A stretch of 54,407 nt of DNA from Boseongicola sp. SB0665_bin_10 (GTDB taxonomy: Bacteria; Pseudomonadota; Alphaproteobacteria; Rhodobacterales; Rhodobacteraceae), in contig VXSG01000011.1 in the NCBI GenBank assembly GCA_009838075.1, positions 20,441-74,847 on the forward strand, in the 5' to 3' direction. A program made the translations under genes and the position numbers. The notes under the pieces were generated by a model. That model was not told where the DNA came from and did no database searches. It was given only the letters and a program-made list of their open reading frames with translations. This document shows, in pieces, positions 1-8,435 of this stretch; position 1 is the stretch's first letter; each line of letters begins with the position of its first letter.

Positions 1-63
1 ACCCGGAGACCCGGAGACCCGGAGACCCGGAGACCCGGAGACCCGGAGACCCGGAGACCCGGA
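1..63 (+). repeat. 8-bp tandem repeat (unit ACCCGGAG), truncated by window edge
   Basis: Seven perfect copies of ACCCGGAG plus a seven-base partial copy, ending about 80 bases before the first pilus gene. The array runs off the left edge, so its full copy number is unknown. Octamer arrays can change length by slipped-strand mispairing; a role in tuning the pilus operon is only a possibility. Confidence 0.95.
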
Positions 64-142
64 TTGTACAGGCTGTCAAGCCCGGAAATCAATCGCAAAT
101 CGTGCCTTCGGTTGTGCTCCATGGCCGTCCTTATACGACAGG

Positions 143-1012
143 TTGTGCCCACCCTGTAAAGGGGTTTTCCGTCACGCCGCTCTCTTCCTCTGCCTGACCA
201 CACCGTCCTGGGCGTCCGTTGACGCCTCCGGAACCGCCGTTCGCGGCGAGCTGATCCGCTGTCCGGACTGGGAGCGCCTGGCGCCCCCGGTGATCCTCGC
301 CGACGCGAGGCAGGGCCAGACGAATCAGGCGTTCGAGGCACGCGCCGGCCGTCCGGTGGCTGCCACGCCGGCCCCAGCTTCCGCATCCGCCGCCCCGAAA
401 CCCTCCGCCTCCTGCAGCCACGTCGTCGCCGCCGGCGACACGCTCGGGGAGATCTCCTCGACCCTGTTCGGGACGGCAACGCGCTGGAGGGAAATCTCGG
501 CCTTGAATCCTGGCCTGGAGCCGAACTCGCTGCGAATCGGGCAGGTACTGAAGCTTCCATGCAGCGTCGGCGACGGGGCAGGGGAGGGCGGCGCGGGAGC
601 TCCTCCCGACCGCGCCGCCTTCCTGGACCGGCTGCGGGGCGCCCTTTCGAGACCGGACACGTCCCCGGCCGGACCGGCCAGGCCCGCCGCCGCCGCATCG
701 CCGTCCTCCGGAACCGCGCAGGACGAAGACACTGCCACCCCGGAAGAGGAGTCGCCCCTGCCGCCGCCGCCGGTCTGGACCGCGGCGCAGGGCGAGTTCC
801 TCGCCGACGTGCTGGCGCGCTGGGGCACGAAGGCGGGCTGGACGGTGATCGTCGACACGACCGACGCCTGGCGCCTGCAGGTCGCGTTCCGCGCCGAGGC
901 CGCGTTCGACGCCGCCGTGGCCGAGCTCATACGCGGCATGGGCCACGACGGCGTCCCGCCGCGCGTGCGTCTCTACCCGAACCAGGTCCTGCGCCTTGGG
1001 GGCCCGCTGTGA
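143..1012 (+). CDS. pilL: PilL-like exported LysM / TcpQ-type pilus protein
   Basis: First gene of the thin-pilus operon, about 289 residues. A hydrophobic N-terminus (about residues 9-25, ending PSWAS) looks like a signal peptide. Residues 91-140 form a LysM peptidoglycan-binding domain (GDTLGEISSTLFG...W..I..LNP...LRIGQVLKLP). After a Pro/Ala-rich linker, residues about 205-289 resemble the C-terminal TcpQ/PilL domain of type IVb pilus systems, which helps place the secretin. Its stop overlaps the GTG of the secretin gene pilN, which supports the pilL role. The TTG start is uncertain: no good ribosome site is visible and the frame is open further upstream. Confidence 0.75.
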   Translation: MCPPCKGVFRHAALFLCLTTPSWASVDASGTAVRGELIRCPDWERLAPPVILADARQGQTNQAFEARAGRPVAATPAPASASAAPKPSASCSHVVAAGDTLGEISSTLFGTATRWREISALNPGLEPNSLRIGQVLKLPCSVGDGAGEGGAGAPPDRAAFLDRLRGALSRPDTSPAGPARPAAAASPSSGTAQDEDTATPEEESPLPPPPVWTAAQGEFLADVLARWGTKAGWTVIVDTTDAWRLQVAFRAEAAFDAAVAELIRGMGHDGVPPRVRLYPNQVLRLGGPL

Positions 1013-2496
1013 ACGCCTCGCGCGCATTCCTCCCGGCCATGCTGGCCGTCGCGATCGCGCTGCCCGGCTGCGACGCCGGGATCCGCTCCGACGCCGGCGA
1101 CGGCCTCGAGGAGGGCAGGCGTCTCACCGCCGCCGAGCGCGCGAGGATGCGGGCCGTCCAGCGCGGCGACATCCTGCGCGAGGACCGGCCCTTCTACGGA
1201 ACCTCGGTCGAGGCCGCGCGGGGCTCGGTGAACGGGACGCCGCTGCCGCGACGTCTCGAAGGCGCGCGCGGGATCAGCCTCTCGCTCGCGGGGCAGGCCG
1301 GCATCCGCGCCGTCGCCGCCGCTGTCACGGCGGCAAGCGACATCCCCGTGAACATCCGCACGCGCTACGTGCTGGAGGACGGCGTGGTCGAGGTGCCGAT
1401 CGGCACCCGGATGACCGTCAAGGACTGGGAAGGGCCTCTCTCCGCCTTCCTGGACCGGCTGTCGGCCCGCATGGACGTCGCCTGGTCCTACGACGGGAAG
1501 GTGATCACCATCGACCGCATGACGCGGCGGACGTGGCGCGTGCCGCTGCCCGTCGGCGCCGCCGAGATCCAGGACGGCACGGAAAGCGTCGGCGGACCCA
1601 CCGTGACCGTAACCCGCTCGCTCGATCCCTGGGCCGACCTGGAGCGGCGCCTCGCCCCGCTCGCCCCGTCGCCCGCGCGCGTCACGCTGGCCCCGGAATC
1701 CGGACGCGTGGAGGTCTTCGGGCCGCCCTCCGTCCAGAAGGCCGCGGGCGAGGTGCTCGAGGACGTCGTCGCCACCTCCGCGATGCGCATCGGCCTCGAC
1801 GTCGCCGTGCTCTTCGTCGACAGCGACAGGGCGGACGAGTTCGGCCTGGGCGTCGAGGCGACCGCCACGGCCGGGGAGTTCGGGGCGGGGATCCTCGCGG
1901 CCGCCACCGGCAACGCGGCCGGCGGGCTCGTGATCTCGCGCGGCGCGTCCGGCGTCTCCTTCCAGGCGCTCGCGCGGGACAGCGCGGTGGTGGACTACCG
2001 GCTGGCGTCCTCCGTCGCGCAGTCCGGCGTCGTGACGCCGATCGCGCTCACCGAGGAGCGCAGCTACATCCGGAGCGTCACAACCGAGCGGGGCGACGAC
2101 AACAACGCCCCCACGGTCGAGTACGAGATCGGCGAGCTGCAGACCGGGCTCTCCATCACCGCGCTCGCCCGCCTGGTCGGGGACCGCCGCATCCAGCTTG
2201 CGCTCGCCTTCAGCCAGCGCGCGTTCCGCGGCTTCGACGCGGACGTGCTCGCGCGGACGGGCACGATCCAGCTGCCCGCCGTCGACAACCGCGCGATCCG
2301 CAACGAGACGGTGCTCGCCGCCGGCGAGACGCTGGTGCTCTCGGGCTACGAGCAGGACGTCGCGGTCCGCGCCGACAGCGGCGTCGGGATCCTGCGCCGC
2401 CTCGGCCTCGGCGGCAACACCGAGGCGACCCGCCGCAAGGTGCGCATGGTCGTGCTGGTCCGGCCCACCCTGATTCCCTCGGGAGGGCGGACATGA
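1009..2496 (+). CDS. pilN: PilN outer-membrane secretin lipoprotein
   Basis: 495 residues from a GTG overlapping the pilL stop (GTGA). The N-terminus is a lipoprotein signal with an LPGC lipobox, as in IncI PilN secretins. The C-terminal third is a secretin domain: a YEIGELQTGLSITALARL segment, then the LPAVDNRAIRNETVLAAGETL stretch and LSGYEQ...GVGILRRLGLGG, the usual GETLVLSG-type signature near the end of GspD/PilN proteins. It would form the outer-membrane ring through which the thin pilus leaves. The tight overlaps with pilL and pilO indicate translational coupling. A longer open frame continues upstream in antisense noise, so the GTG is preferred. Confidence 0.9.
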   Translation: MNASRAFLPAMLAVAIALPGCDAGIRSDAGDGLEEGRRLTAAERARMRAVQRGDILREDRPFYGTSVEAARGSVNGTPLPRRLEGARGISLSLAGQAGIRAVAAAVTAASDIPVNIRTRYVLEDGVVEVPIGTRMTVKDWEGPLSAFLDRLSARMDVAWSYDGKVITIDRMTRRTWRVPLPVGAAEIQDGTESVGGPTVTVTRSLDPWADLERRLAPLAPSPARVTLAPESGRVEVFGPPSVQKAAGEVLEDVVATSAMRIGLDVAVLFVDSDRADEFGLGVEATATAGEFGAGILAAATGNAAGGLVISRGASGVSFQALARDSAVVDYRLASSVAQSGVVTPIALTEERSYIRSVTTERGDDNNAPTVEYEIGELQTGLSITALARLVGDRRIQLALAFSQRAFRGFDADVLARTGTIQLPAVDNRAIRNETVLAAGETLVLSGYEQDVAVRADSGVGILRRLGLGGNTEATRRKVRMVVLVRPTLIPSGGRT

Positions 2497-4034
2497 ACGC
2501 CCTTCGCGCACGTCACGACGGGCTGCCGGTCGTGCCGCACGGCGAAGGGGCCGCCTGGCACGATGCCGTTCCGGCCCCGGATCCTGCGGACGAGGCGATG
2601 GAAGACGGCGCGCGGGCCATGGCAGCGCCGCCGCCTCTTCCGGTCCCCGTGCCGCCCGTCCCGGCGAGCCTCGCCGCGGAGGACGGCACGCGGCTCGTGG
2701 CGGGGCTGGAGTGGGAGACCGCCTCCGGACCGGAGGCTCCCGTCGTGCGCGCGGACGCGCCGTCCGTCCTTCGCCTGGCCGATCGCCGCGCACGGCTCGC
2801 CCATGCCGAGGGCGAGAGCTGCGGCTCGCTGCTTCTCGCCATGGCGGAAGGGCTGGCGCGGATCGCCCCCGAGGCGTCCGGGCCGTGGGCCTTCATCGCC
2901 GAGATTCCGGATGCCGGCGACGTTCCGCTCCTCTGGATGGCGGTGGCCGACATCGCGGCAACCAAGGACGGCGGGACCGCCGCCCGGGTCACGCCGCGTC
3001 CCGGCCCGGAAGGGACGTTCGAGGACGCCGACGAGGCGCTGGCCGCACTGGAAGGGCATCTCTCCGTCACCGACGTCGCGGGCATCGCCGTGTGCTGGAC
3101 GCCGGTCCGGCCCGGAATGACGCCCGAGGACACGTTTCGCGGTCCGGTCATCCAGGGCCTCGCCCGCACCGCGCCGGACGTGCCGCTCCACGACGTCGAG
3201 CCGGCCGCCGGCACGCCCGCCTTCCTTCCTCCAGGGCGGGTGCCGGTCCGGCTGCTTGGCGGGCTTGGCATCGCTGGCGCGGCGGTGACGGCCGTCGTCC
3301 TTTACGTCGTGCCGGCCGTGCAGGCGCTGGTCGAGGGCCCCGCGCCGCTTCCGCCCGAGACCGTCGCGGTCGCGATCCCGCCCGGCGCGTTCGCAGCGGC
3401 CTGCACCGGCACCCTGGACGCATGGTGGCCCCGCGTCACCGGCTGGCGGGCCGAGAGCGCGGGCTGCGCGCTGTCCGGCCACCTGCCGCGGGCGCCCGCG
3501 CTTCCGGAGCCGCAGGCGACGGAGCGGCTGGGCCGTTCAATGGCCGTCTGGCGGCATCTGGCGCCGGAACCCGGCCGCAACGCTGTCCTGGCGCGCGCCG
3601 CGGCGGAGCAGATGATGGGGACATGGCCGCACGAGGCGCGGCTCGACGCGGACGGACTCACGCTCTGGAAGACGGCCTCCGTGCCGCTCGCGCGGGCGGA
3701 GACGGCAGGGCAGGGGACGCCTTCGCCCGGTCCCGACGCGGTCCGTTCGCGGCTCGCCGCGCTCTGGGCAGACGCGCCGAACGCCGTGACACGCGGCGGC
3801 GGCCAGGACGCGGGCGGCGAGAATCTCTTCACGGTCCGGGCGCCGGGCTCCGAACCGGCCGCCTTGGTCCTGTCCCGCGCTGCAGCGGTCCAGGGCATCG
3901 CCCCGGTCCGGCTCGTGCAGTCGGCCGACGGCGGAACGGAACTCGTCCTCGCGCCGGTCACGCCCCGGCAGGTGCCCCTCGCGCTTCTTGACGCCGCGAA
4001 AGCGCAATCACTGGATGGAGGATCGACGCGATGA
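2493..4034 (+). CDS. pilO: PilO-like type IVb pilus assembly protein
   Basis: 513 residues, ATG overlapping the pilN stop (ATGA). A long N-terminal cytoplasmic part is followed by one clear transmembrane helix at about residues 252-276 (VRLLGGLGIAGAAVTAVVLYVV) and a periplasmic C-terminal region. This bitopic layout and the position directly after the secretin match PilO (PAP_PilO) of IncI-type thin pili, an inner-membrane platform component. Identification rests on position and topology more than on conserved residues. Its stop at 4032-4034 overlaps another ATG at 4031, from which an antisense relay frame continues through the inverted gene. Confidence 0.75.
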   Translation: MNALRARHDGLPVVPHGEGAAWHDAVPAPDPADEAMEDGARAMAAPPPLPVPVPPVPASLAAEDGTRLVAGLEWETASGPEAPVVRADAPSVLRLADRRARLAHAEGESCGSLLLAMAEGLARIAPEASGPWAFIAEIPDAGDVPLLWMAVADIAATKDGGTAARVTPRPGPEGTFEDADEALAALEGHLSVTDVAGIAVCWTPVRPGMTPEDTFRGPVIQGLARTAPDVPLHDVEPAAGTPAFLPPGRVPVRLLGGLGIAGAAVTAVVLYVVPAVQALVEGPAPLPPETVAVAIPPGAFAAACTGTLDAWWPRVTGWRAESAGCALSGHLPRAPALPEPQATERLGRSMAVWRHLAPEPGRNAVLARAAAEQMMGTWPHEARLDADGLTLWKTASVPLARAETAGQGTPSPGPDAVRSRLAALWADAPNAVTRGGGQDAGGENLFTVRAPGSEPAALVLSRAAAVQGIAPVRLVQSADGGTELVLAPVTPRQVPLALLDAAKAQSLDGGSTR

Positions 4035-4054
4035 ACCAGTCAGTAGATGGAACG

Positions 4055-4327
4055 TCAGCCAGGTGGCGGAAAGAGGCGCTCGATCACGCCAAGCGCGACA
4101 GCGAGGGCGAACATCAGGCCTCCGAGACGGATGATCGTGGCCTTGGCGGAGCTGTCGATCCTGGCCGAAAGGCGCTCTTCCGCTCGCTGAAGGTCTTCCC
4201 TTGTCGCGACGCCGCGAAGGATCTCCTTGGAATGCTCAACGATCGCATCGGCTTGATTGTGATCAAGGCCGCCTTCGGCAAGGCGCTTGAACTCCTGCTT
4301 CGTGTCGAACGTGGCATCAGCCGGCAT
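4055..4327 (-). CDS. DUF1640/CCDC90-like coiled-coil membrane protein
   Basis: 90 residues. The family layout is visible: a head motif (FDTKQEFKRLAEGGLDHNQADAI), a neck ending GVATREDL, a short coiled-coil stalk, and a C-terminal transmembrane anchor at about residues 67-85 (IRLGGLMFALAVALGVIERL). The order head-neck-stalk-anchor is known for the bacterial relatives of MCUR1; a bacterial function is not established. It lies on the opposite strand between pilO and an exported-protein gene and has its own promoter-like block at 4358-4387. At least three other genes in the window carry the same head motif. Confidence 0.8.
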   Translation of the reverse strand: MPADATFDTKQEFKRLAEGGLDHNQADAIVEHSKEILRGVATREDLQRAEERLSARIDSSAKATIIRLGGLMFALAVALGVIERLFPPPG

Positions 4328-4357
4328 TCCAGAAAATCCCTTCCTGTACTTGCACTC

Positions 4358-4387
4358 AACGTAGCGCCCTTCGCGCGGAATTTCCAG
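4358..4387 (-). promoter_or_regulatory. Shared promoter-like block upstream of the inverted DUF1640 gene
   Basis: Read on the minus strand, this 30-base block begins CTGGAAATTCCGCGCGA and ends CTACGTT. It aligns without gaps with 10057-10086 and 28624-28653, which lie upstream of two other inverted DUF1640-type genes. The common core is TGGMAATYCSGCRCGA, then about 11 bases, then an A/T-richer hexamer. I read it as a -35/-10 promoter carried by the cassette. Confidence 0.5.
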
Positions 4388-4464
4388 TCCGCGTTACGAC
4401 ATGCGCTGCCGGCCGATCTCCTCGGCGTAGCAGCAGCCGAAAACCCGGACGGAGGGCCGGCGCG

Positions 4465-6594
4465 ATGACCCACGGAACGAAGATGACACGAAATGCGGGA
4501 CGGGCGGCAATTTACACGCGGCGGCGCCTGCGCGTCACGACGGCCCTGGCGCTGGTCGCCTTCTCCGCGATGCCTCTCGCCACGCTTCCGTCCCCGGCGC
4601 CTGCCCAGGCCGCGCAGGGCGGCACGCTCGGGATCGACTGCGACAAGCCGCGCTACAACGCCGAGGGCAAGCTGATCCTCGATTTCACGGACGGCGCCCG
4701 GCAGGCGATCTGCGAGGCCTACCGCACGACGGCGCTCACCTACGCGAACAACGTCATCGAGACCGCTAACCGGCTGCGCCTCGCGCTCCAGACGCTTCCC
4801 CCGCCCGTGTGGGAGGACCTGGTCGAGCATCTCCGCACGGACGACGACGTCGCGGACTGGACGTTTACGGACGCCGTCGCCATGGGGCGCCTGCAGGCAC
4901 TGAGCACGGCCGCGCCGCAGGCGGTGAGCCGCGACGGCCAGACGACGTCGAGCGGCGCGCACGGGGTGGCCACGCACTGGCGGAACGGCATGCTTGCCGC
5001 AAGCGGCATAGGGGCCGACTGGCACCCGCACATCCGGGCGCGGGCCTGCGGCTTCGACGCGAACGACATGCCCGTCAGGGGCGCGGTCGTCCTGGTCTGG
5101 CTCGACCCCGGCATCGTCCGCGACAGCTGGACGTCCCGGATGGTGCAGCGCACGGCGCTGGCCTGGCACGAGCGCCGGTCCGACCGGAGCGCCGCGACCA
5201 GCAAGGTGCCGCACGTCCTGACCGCCGCCAACCGGATCACCGATGCGCGGGGACGCACCCGCGAGGTGACCGGCAACGCCGCCATATGGACCTGCCTCGA
5301 CACCGTGCCCGTCGGCGCGCTGGTCGAGCGCGTCACGCTCAGGCAGCCCCGCAGGGGCGGCGAGCGCGCGCTCCGGTGCGAGGACCCGACGGAGATCGGA
5401 AGCCGGAAGCTCGTCTGGGAGCGCCGGGGCGGCGTCTACGTCGTGCCGGCCTTCGCCGTGCTCGCGGACGGCAGCGACCACCCGGACCGCGGCGAGCCGC
5501 TGCTCGGGCAGTCCCCGGACCTGCCGCTCGTCACCGAGGAGCCGGACCCGGCGAGCGCGACGCCCCAGCCCGGCGAGTTCCTGCGCCTTGGCTCCTCCTG
5601 CCGCCCGCCGCGCTGGCTTGACGCGGTGCGGCCGCAGGACTGTCCGGCCGAGATCAACGGCGTCGCCGTGACGGGCACCCATGTCCGGCGGTTCCGGTTC
5701 CGGGAGACGCAAAGCGATCCCGTCGACCCGTTCCGCGTCGACTGGGAGCCGGTGATGCCGGACCCGCTGGACCCGGGCAGCGAGCTGGGCATCGTGGTCC
5801 CTTCCGGCGTCCAGCATCCGGAATGGGCGTCGGTCACGGTCTTCTGCGACAGCATACCCCCTTCGGACGCGCCGCCGGTTCCGCCGCGCGTGAACGACTG
5901 GACGCCGGACAGTTGCCCGACGCAATGGGGCGGGCGGTTCGACCAGGGCGAACGCCTCGGCTACACGCAGCACTTCGACTACCCGGCAAGCTGGAACACG
6001 AGCGGCGTCAAGCGCGACGAGGCGATCCGAACCGTCGACGACGACTGCTTCAACCCGGTCGCGCAGTCGGGGACGCAGAAGCGCCCCCGCAGGAACTGTC
6101 CGGCGGGCCAGGTCGGCGCCACCATCGAGGCGCGGAGCTTCAGCTGGTGGAACCGCGAGTGGGCCGTGCCGGTTCGCCACGCAGGCGGGACAGAGGGGAA
6201 CCGCTCGCTCGGTCAGGCGGCCGCGGCGTACGACGCGAACCCGTCGCAGTCCGGGCTCGACACCTGGGACATCGTGACGCTGGTGCAGGACTGGCACGTC
6301 GTCGCGAACACCTGCCGGACGCCGTCCTCGGGCGGCAACGGAAACGGCGGGAGCAACGGCAACAGCGGCGGCTCATATGACGTGGACGGCGACGGGGTCG
6401 GCGACTTCGACAACGAGGCGGACGCGAACGCGTACAACGAGCATTTCGGCACGCCGGGTTCCACGGTGCAGGAGGTCGACAACTGCGGCGACTGCGAGGG
6501 GCACGGTGGCTCGGAGCGGCCTCCGTCGCGACCGACACCACCGTCGGACGACGATGACGATGATTCAGGCAGCGGAGGCGGCGGATGGGGATGA
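4465..6594 (+). CDS. Cysteine-rich exported protein, paralog A
   Basis: 709 residues with a signal peptide (ALALVAFSAMPLATLPSPAPAQA, cleavage near AQAAQG). The mature protein has many cysteines spread along its length, so a disulfide-bonded secreted protein is likely. I do not recognise the family. The first roughly 460 residues are almost identical to the protein at 24003-26294; the C-termini differ but share a CPAG..G.I..R.F.W.NR.WAVP motif. Here the tail has a DVDGDGVGDFD calcium-binding-type loop (about 639-649), Gly/Asn-rich stretches and an acidic Asp run. Its place in the pilus operon suggests a pilus-associated or surface protein, possibly an adhesin (inference). Confidence 0.85.
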   Translation: MTHGTKMTRNAGRAAIYTRRRLRVTTALALVAFSAMPLATLPSPAPAQAAQGGTLGIDCDKPRYNAEGKLILDFTDGARQAICEAYRTTALTYANNVIETANRLRLALQTLPPPVWEDLVEHLRTDDDVADWTFTDAVAMGRLQALSTAAPQAVSRDGQTTSSGAHGVATHWRNGMLAASGIGADWHPHIRARACGFDANDMPVRGAVVLVWLDPGIVRDSWTSRMVQRTALAWHERRSDRSAATSKVPHVLTAANRITDARGRTREVTGNAAIWTCLDTVPVGALVERVTLRQPRRGGERALRCEDPTEIGSRKLVWERRGGVYVVPAFAVLADGSDHPDRGEPLLGQSPDLPLVTEEPDPASATPQPGEFLRLGSSCRPPRWLDAVRPQDCPAEINGVAVTGTHVRRFRFRETQSDPVDPFRVDWEPVMPDPLDPGSELGIVVPSGVQHPEWASVTVFCDSIPPSDAPPVPPRVNDWTPDSCPTQWGGRFDQGERLGYTQHFDYPASWNTSGVKRDEAIRTVDDDCFNPVAQSGTQKRPRRNCPAGQVGATIEARSFSWWNREWAVPVRHAGGTEGNRSLGQAAAAYDANPSQSGLDTWDIVTLVQDWHVVANTCRTPSSGGNGNGGSNGNSGGSYDVDGDGVGDFDNEADANAYNEHFGTPGSTVQEVDNCGDCEGHGGSERPPSRPTPPSDDDDDDSGSGGGGWG
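4699..5439 (+). repeat. 741-bp tract identical to 24243-24983
   Basis: Compared line by line, these 741 bases match 24243-24983 with no difference and a constant offset of 19,544. Differences appear on both sides: a C/G change at 4698, several substitutions from 5440 onward, then complete divergence in the tails. Identity at synonymous sites with abrupt edges indicates recent gene conversion or very recent partial duplication. Confidence 0.9.
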
Positions 6595-7640
6595 CCGGCA
6601 TGCGTGACGGGAGGGCTGACTGGGCGGAATCCGCCCCTGGAAGGCGCTTCCCCTCCTTCGGCGACGTGCTTGAAGAGATCCGGGCGCACGTCTCGCCCGT
6701 CGCGATCGGCGACGCCGCGTTCGCGCGGCTCACGGACTGCGCCTCGGGCCTGCCGGCCGGCGCCGCCAGCCACGAGTTCTGGATCGAGCTGCGCCCGCAC
6801 GATCCTGAACGCGCGGACCTGATCTTCACTCTCGTTCCGGGCTGGCCGCCGATGCGGGCCATGGCGCCCTGGTGCAGGAAGAGGCCAGGTCCTGCCGCGC
6901 GGACGTTCGGGAACTTTCTCGACCGCGCCGCCGCCGGATCGCTGGCCGACATGCCGGACTGGATGTGCGTGGAGCTCGACGCGCTGGCGGGCGGGTCCCG
7001 CCTCGGCCTCTTCGCGGGATCGCCGAGGACGTCCGGCTTCGCGTCCGGCCGGAAGGCTGCACGGTCCCTGGCCCTCGTCACGGGCACGGAAGATTCCGCC
7101 GTCGTCGAGGACTGGCAGTCCGGCGCGGCGACGGTCGCGGGCTTCGTCGGCCCGGTCCGCGGCGTCGGCAGCTTCCCGGAGCGCGAGGGCGCGCCCCTGC
7201 GCGTCTGGGCGGCGGTCGACGAGGACGACAGGACGTCGGATGCGCTGGAGCGGCTGGACTGGGAGGGCGACCTGGACACGGTGAGGGCGCTCGAGGACGC
7301 CTACCCGTTCAAGGACAGGGTCTTCCTGGACACGGACTTCATCGAACGGCGTCTCGGGCCGGTCACTGGCGTCGAGCGCGTGCGCCCCGGCGGCTGGACG
7401 GAAATGAACCCCGGCCTCTGGGCGGAGCGGCTGCGCTGGGCGGCGGACGCGGGATGGTGCGACCGGGACCAGGCCGACGCCTGGATCTCCGTCATCGGCT
7501 CGCACGTCGTCGAGACGGACACCGGCCCGACGACGCTCAACCTCGGCGTCAACCACGTGAAGTTCGTCTTCGGGGACGGAGACCCGTACCTGAAGCTCTA
7601 TCTCGCCGGCAACATGGGACGAATCCGGAGCGCCGCGTGA
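6585..7640 (+). CDS. Hypothetical protein of the pilus operon
   Basis: 351 residues from ATG 6585, which overlaps the end of the preceding gene by ten bases; ATG 6600 is an alternative. There is no signal peptide or membrane segment, so it is probably cytoplasmic. The C-terminal part has a conserved-looking stretch (LNLGVNHVKFVFGDGDPYLKLYLAG). I do not recognise the family. It sits between two exported proteins and is likely co-expressed with them. Its absence from standard IncI pil operons marks it as an accessory gene. Confidence 0.75.
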   Translation: MGMTGMRDGRADWAESAPGRRFPSFGDVLEEIRAHVSPVAIGDAAFARLTDCASGLPAGAASHEFWIELRPHDPERADLIFTLVPGWPPMRAMAPWCRKRPGPAARTFGNFLDRAAAGSLADMPDWMCVELDALAGGSRLGLFAGSPRTSGFASGRKAARSLALVTGTEDSAVVEDWQSGAATVAGFVGPVRGVGSFPEREGAPLRVWAAVDEDDRTSDALERLDWEGDLDTVRALEDAYPFKDRVFLDTDFIERRLGPVTGVERVRPGGWTEMNPGLWAERLRWAADAGWCDRDQADAWISVIGSHVVETDTGPTTLNLGVNHVKFVFGDGDPYLKLYLAGNMGRIRSAA

Positions 7641-7697
7641 ATCCACCGGTCGCGCGCCCGTGCGCGGCCCGACCGAAGATCCTTGCAGGAGGAGGAC

Positions 7698-8435
7698 ATG
7701 ATGAAGAGCAGAATGACGACCCTGACAGCCGGACTCGCCCTCGCGGCGCTTGCCGCCTGCGTAAAGGACCTGCCCCCGGGCACGCCGCAGGGCGACTACG
7801 ACCCTGACAGCCTGCCGCAGACGGTGGCCGAGGCGAAGGCTGTCATCGTCGCCTCGCGCGGCAAGAAGGGCTTCCCGGACCCGCCGGGCAATGTCCGTGC
7901 GGACGACTACGCGGCGCTCTTCGGCGACGCCGTGTTCGTCGTCAACGACGGGCGGCGGGAGCTGGGCTTCGACACGCCGCTGGACCGGATCGGCGTGATA
8001 TTCATCGGCGCCGACGGACGCTACGTCTGGTGCAAGACGCGAAAGTCCGGAAACACTCTCACGAGCGATCACCATTGGCTGGCGCTCACGCGCATGCGCG
8101 GTCCCGGGCTTACGCCCTTCTTTGATCCGACAAAGACCGGAAAGCCGAACGGCAGCGGCCTGTCACCGCTCTACGACGGCACGACAGGTGAGGCGATCTT
8201 CTACACCCGGAACGACGGGTATTGGTGGGACTGGAACCTCGGCCATCTCCAGGAGCGCCTGCCGGCGTCCACCTGGACGGTCTGCCCGGACTTCCCGAGC
8301 GCGGCGGAGATCGGCGTCGGCGTCAACGAGAGGCAGACGGCCACGACCTATCCGGCGCTTGTGGCGCAGGATCCCGGCCGCCGCATCCTGCGGCCCGACC
8401 TGGTGACGCCGGACCCGGTGGAGCCGGTCCGGTGA
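7698..8435 (+). CDS. Predicted outer-membrane lipoprotein
   Basis: About 245 residues. The start is chosen at ATG 7698 (or 7701) because a strong AGGAGGAGG ribosome site lies just upstream; a TTG further upstream also keeps the frame open. The N-terminus is a lipoprotein signal ending in an LAAC lipobox. The mature part is Trp/Tyr-rich near residues 150-190 (YWWDWNLGHL) and has no recognised domain. It is followed by a GTGA-coupled exported protein, so both probably act in the periplasm, perhaps with the pilus machinery (inference). Confidence 0.8.
   Translation: MMKSRMTTLTAGLALAALAACVKDLPPGTPQGDYDPDSLPQTVAEAKAVIVASRGKKGFPDPPGNVRADDYAALFGDAVFVVNDGRRELGFDTPLDRIGVIFIGADGRYVWCKTRKSGNTLTSDHHWLALTRMRGPGLTPFFDPTKTGKPNGSGLSPLYDGTTGEAIFYTRNDGYWWDWNLGHLQERLPASTWTVCPDFPSAAEIGVGVNERQTATTYPALVAQDPGRRILRPDLVTPDPVEPVR

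Larger units (their letters stand above)
4031..4468 (+). other. Antisense relay frame through the inverted gene 4055-4327
   Basis: A 145-codon open frame. It begins at an ATG overlapping the pilO stop (ATGA 4031-4034), runs antisense and codon-aligned through the inverted gene and its promoter, and ends with TGA 4466-4468 overlapping the ATG of the next plus gene. The predicted peptide looks like antisense noise, so I do not call a functional protein. The coupling at both ends suggests ribosomes can be passed along the operon message (inference). Confidence 0.55.
4011..4472 (+). repeat. Imperfect direct repeat of ribosome site and start codon flanking an inverted gene
   Basis: Bases 4011-4038 and 4445-4472 match at 22 of 28 positions. 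Each contains GGAGG, then CGCGATGA, then CCA three bases later. The first copy is the coupled start after pilO; the second is the start of the exported protein at 4465. The inverted DUF1640 gene and its promoter lie between them. This looks like duplication of the host gene start at the insertion, followed by divergence. Confidence 0.7.

Noticed and set aside
1-63. CRISPR array
   Set aside because: Unit is 8 bases with no spacers, so it is a simple tandem repeat.
112-137. Promoter TTGTGC / TATACG before pilL
   Set aside because: The spacing is only 14 bases and the -10 adjoins the proposed start codon.
973-2793. Long minus-strand frame opposite pilN
   Set aside because: Arg/Pro/Gly/His-rich antisense of a clear secretin gene, with no ribosome site or domain; a by-product of high GC.
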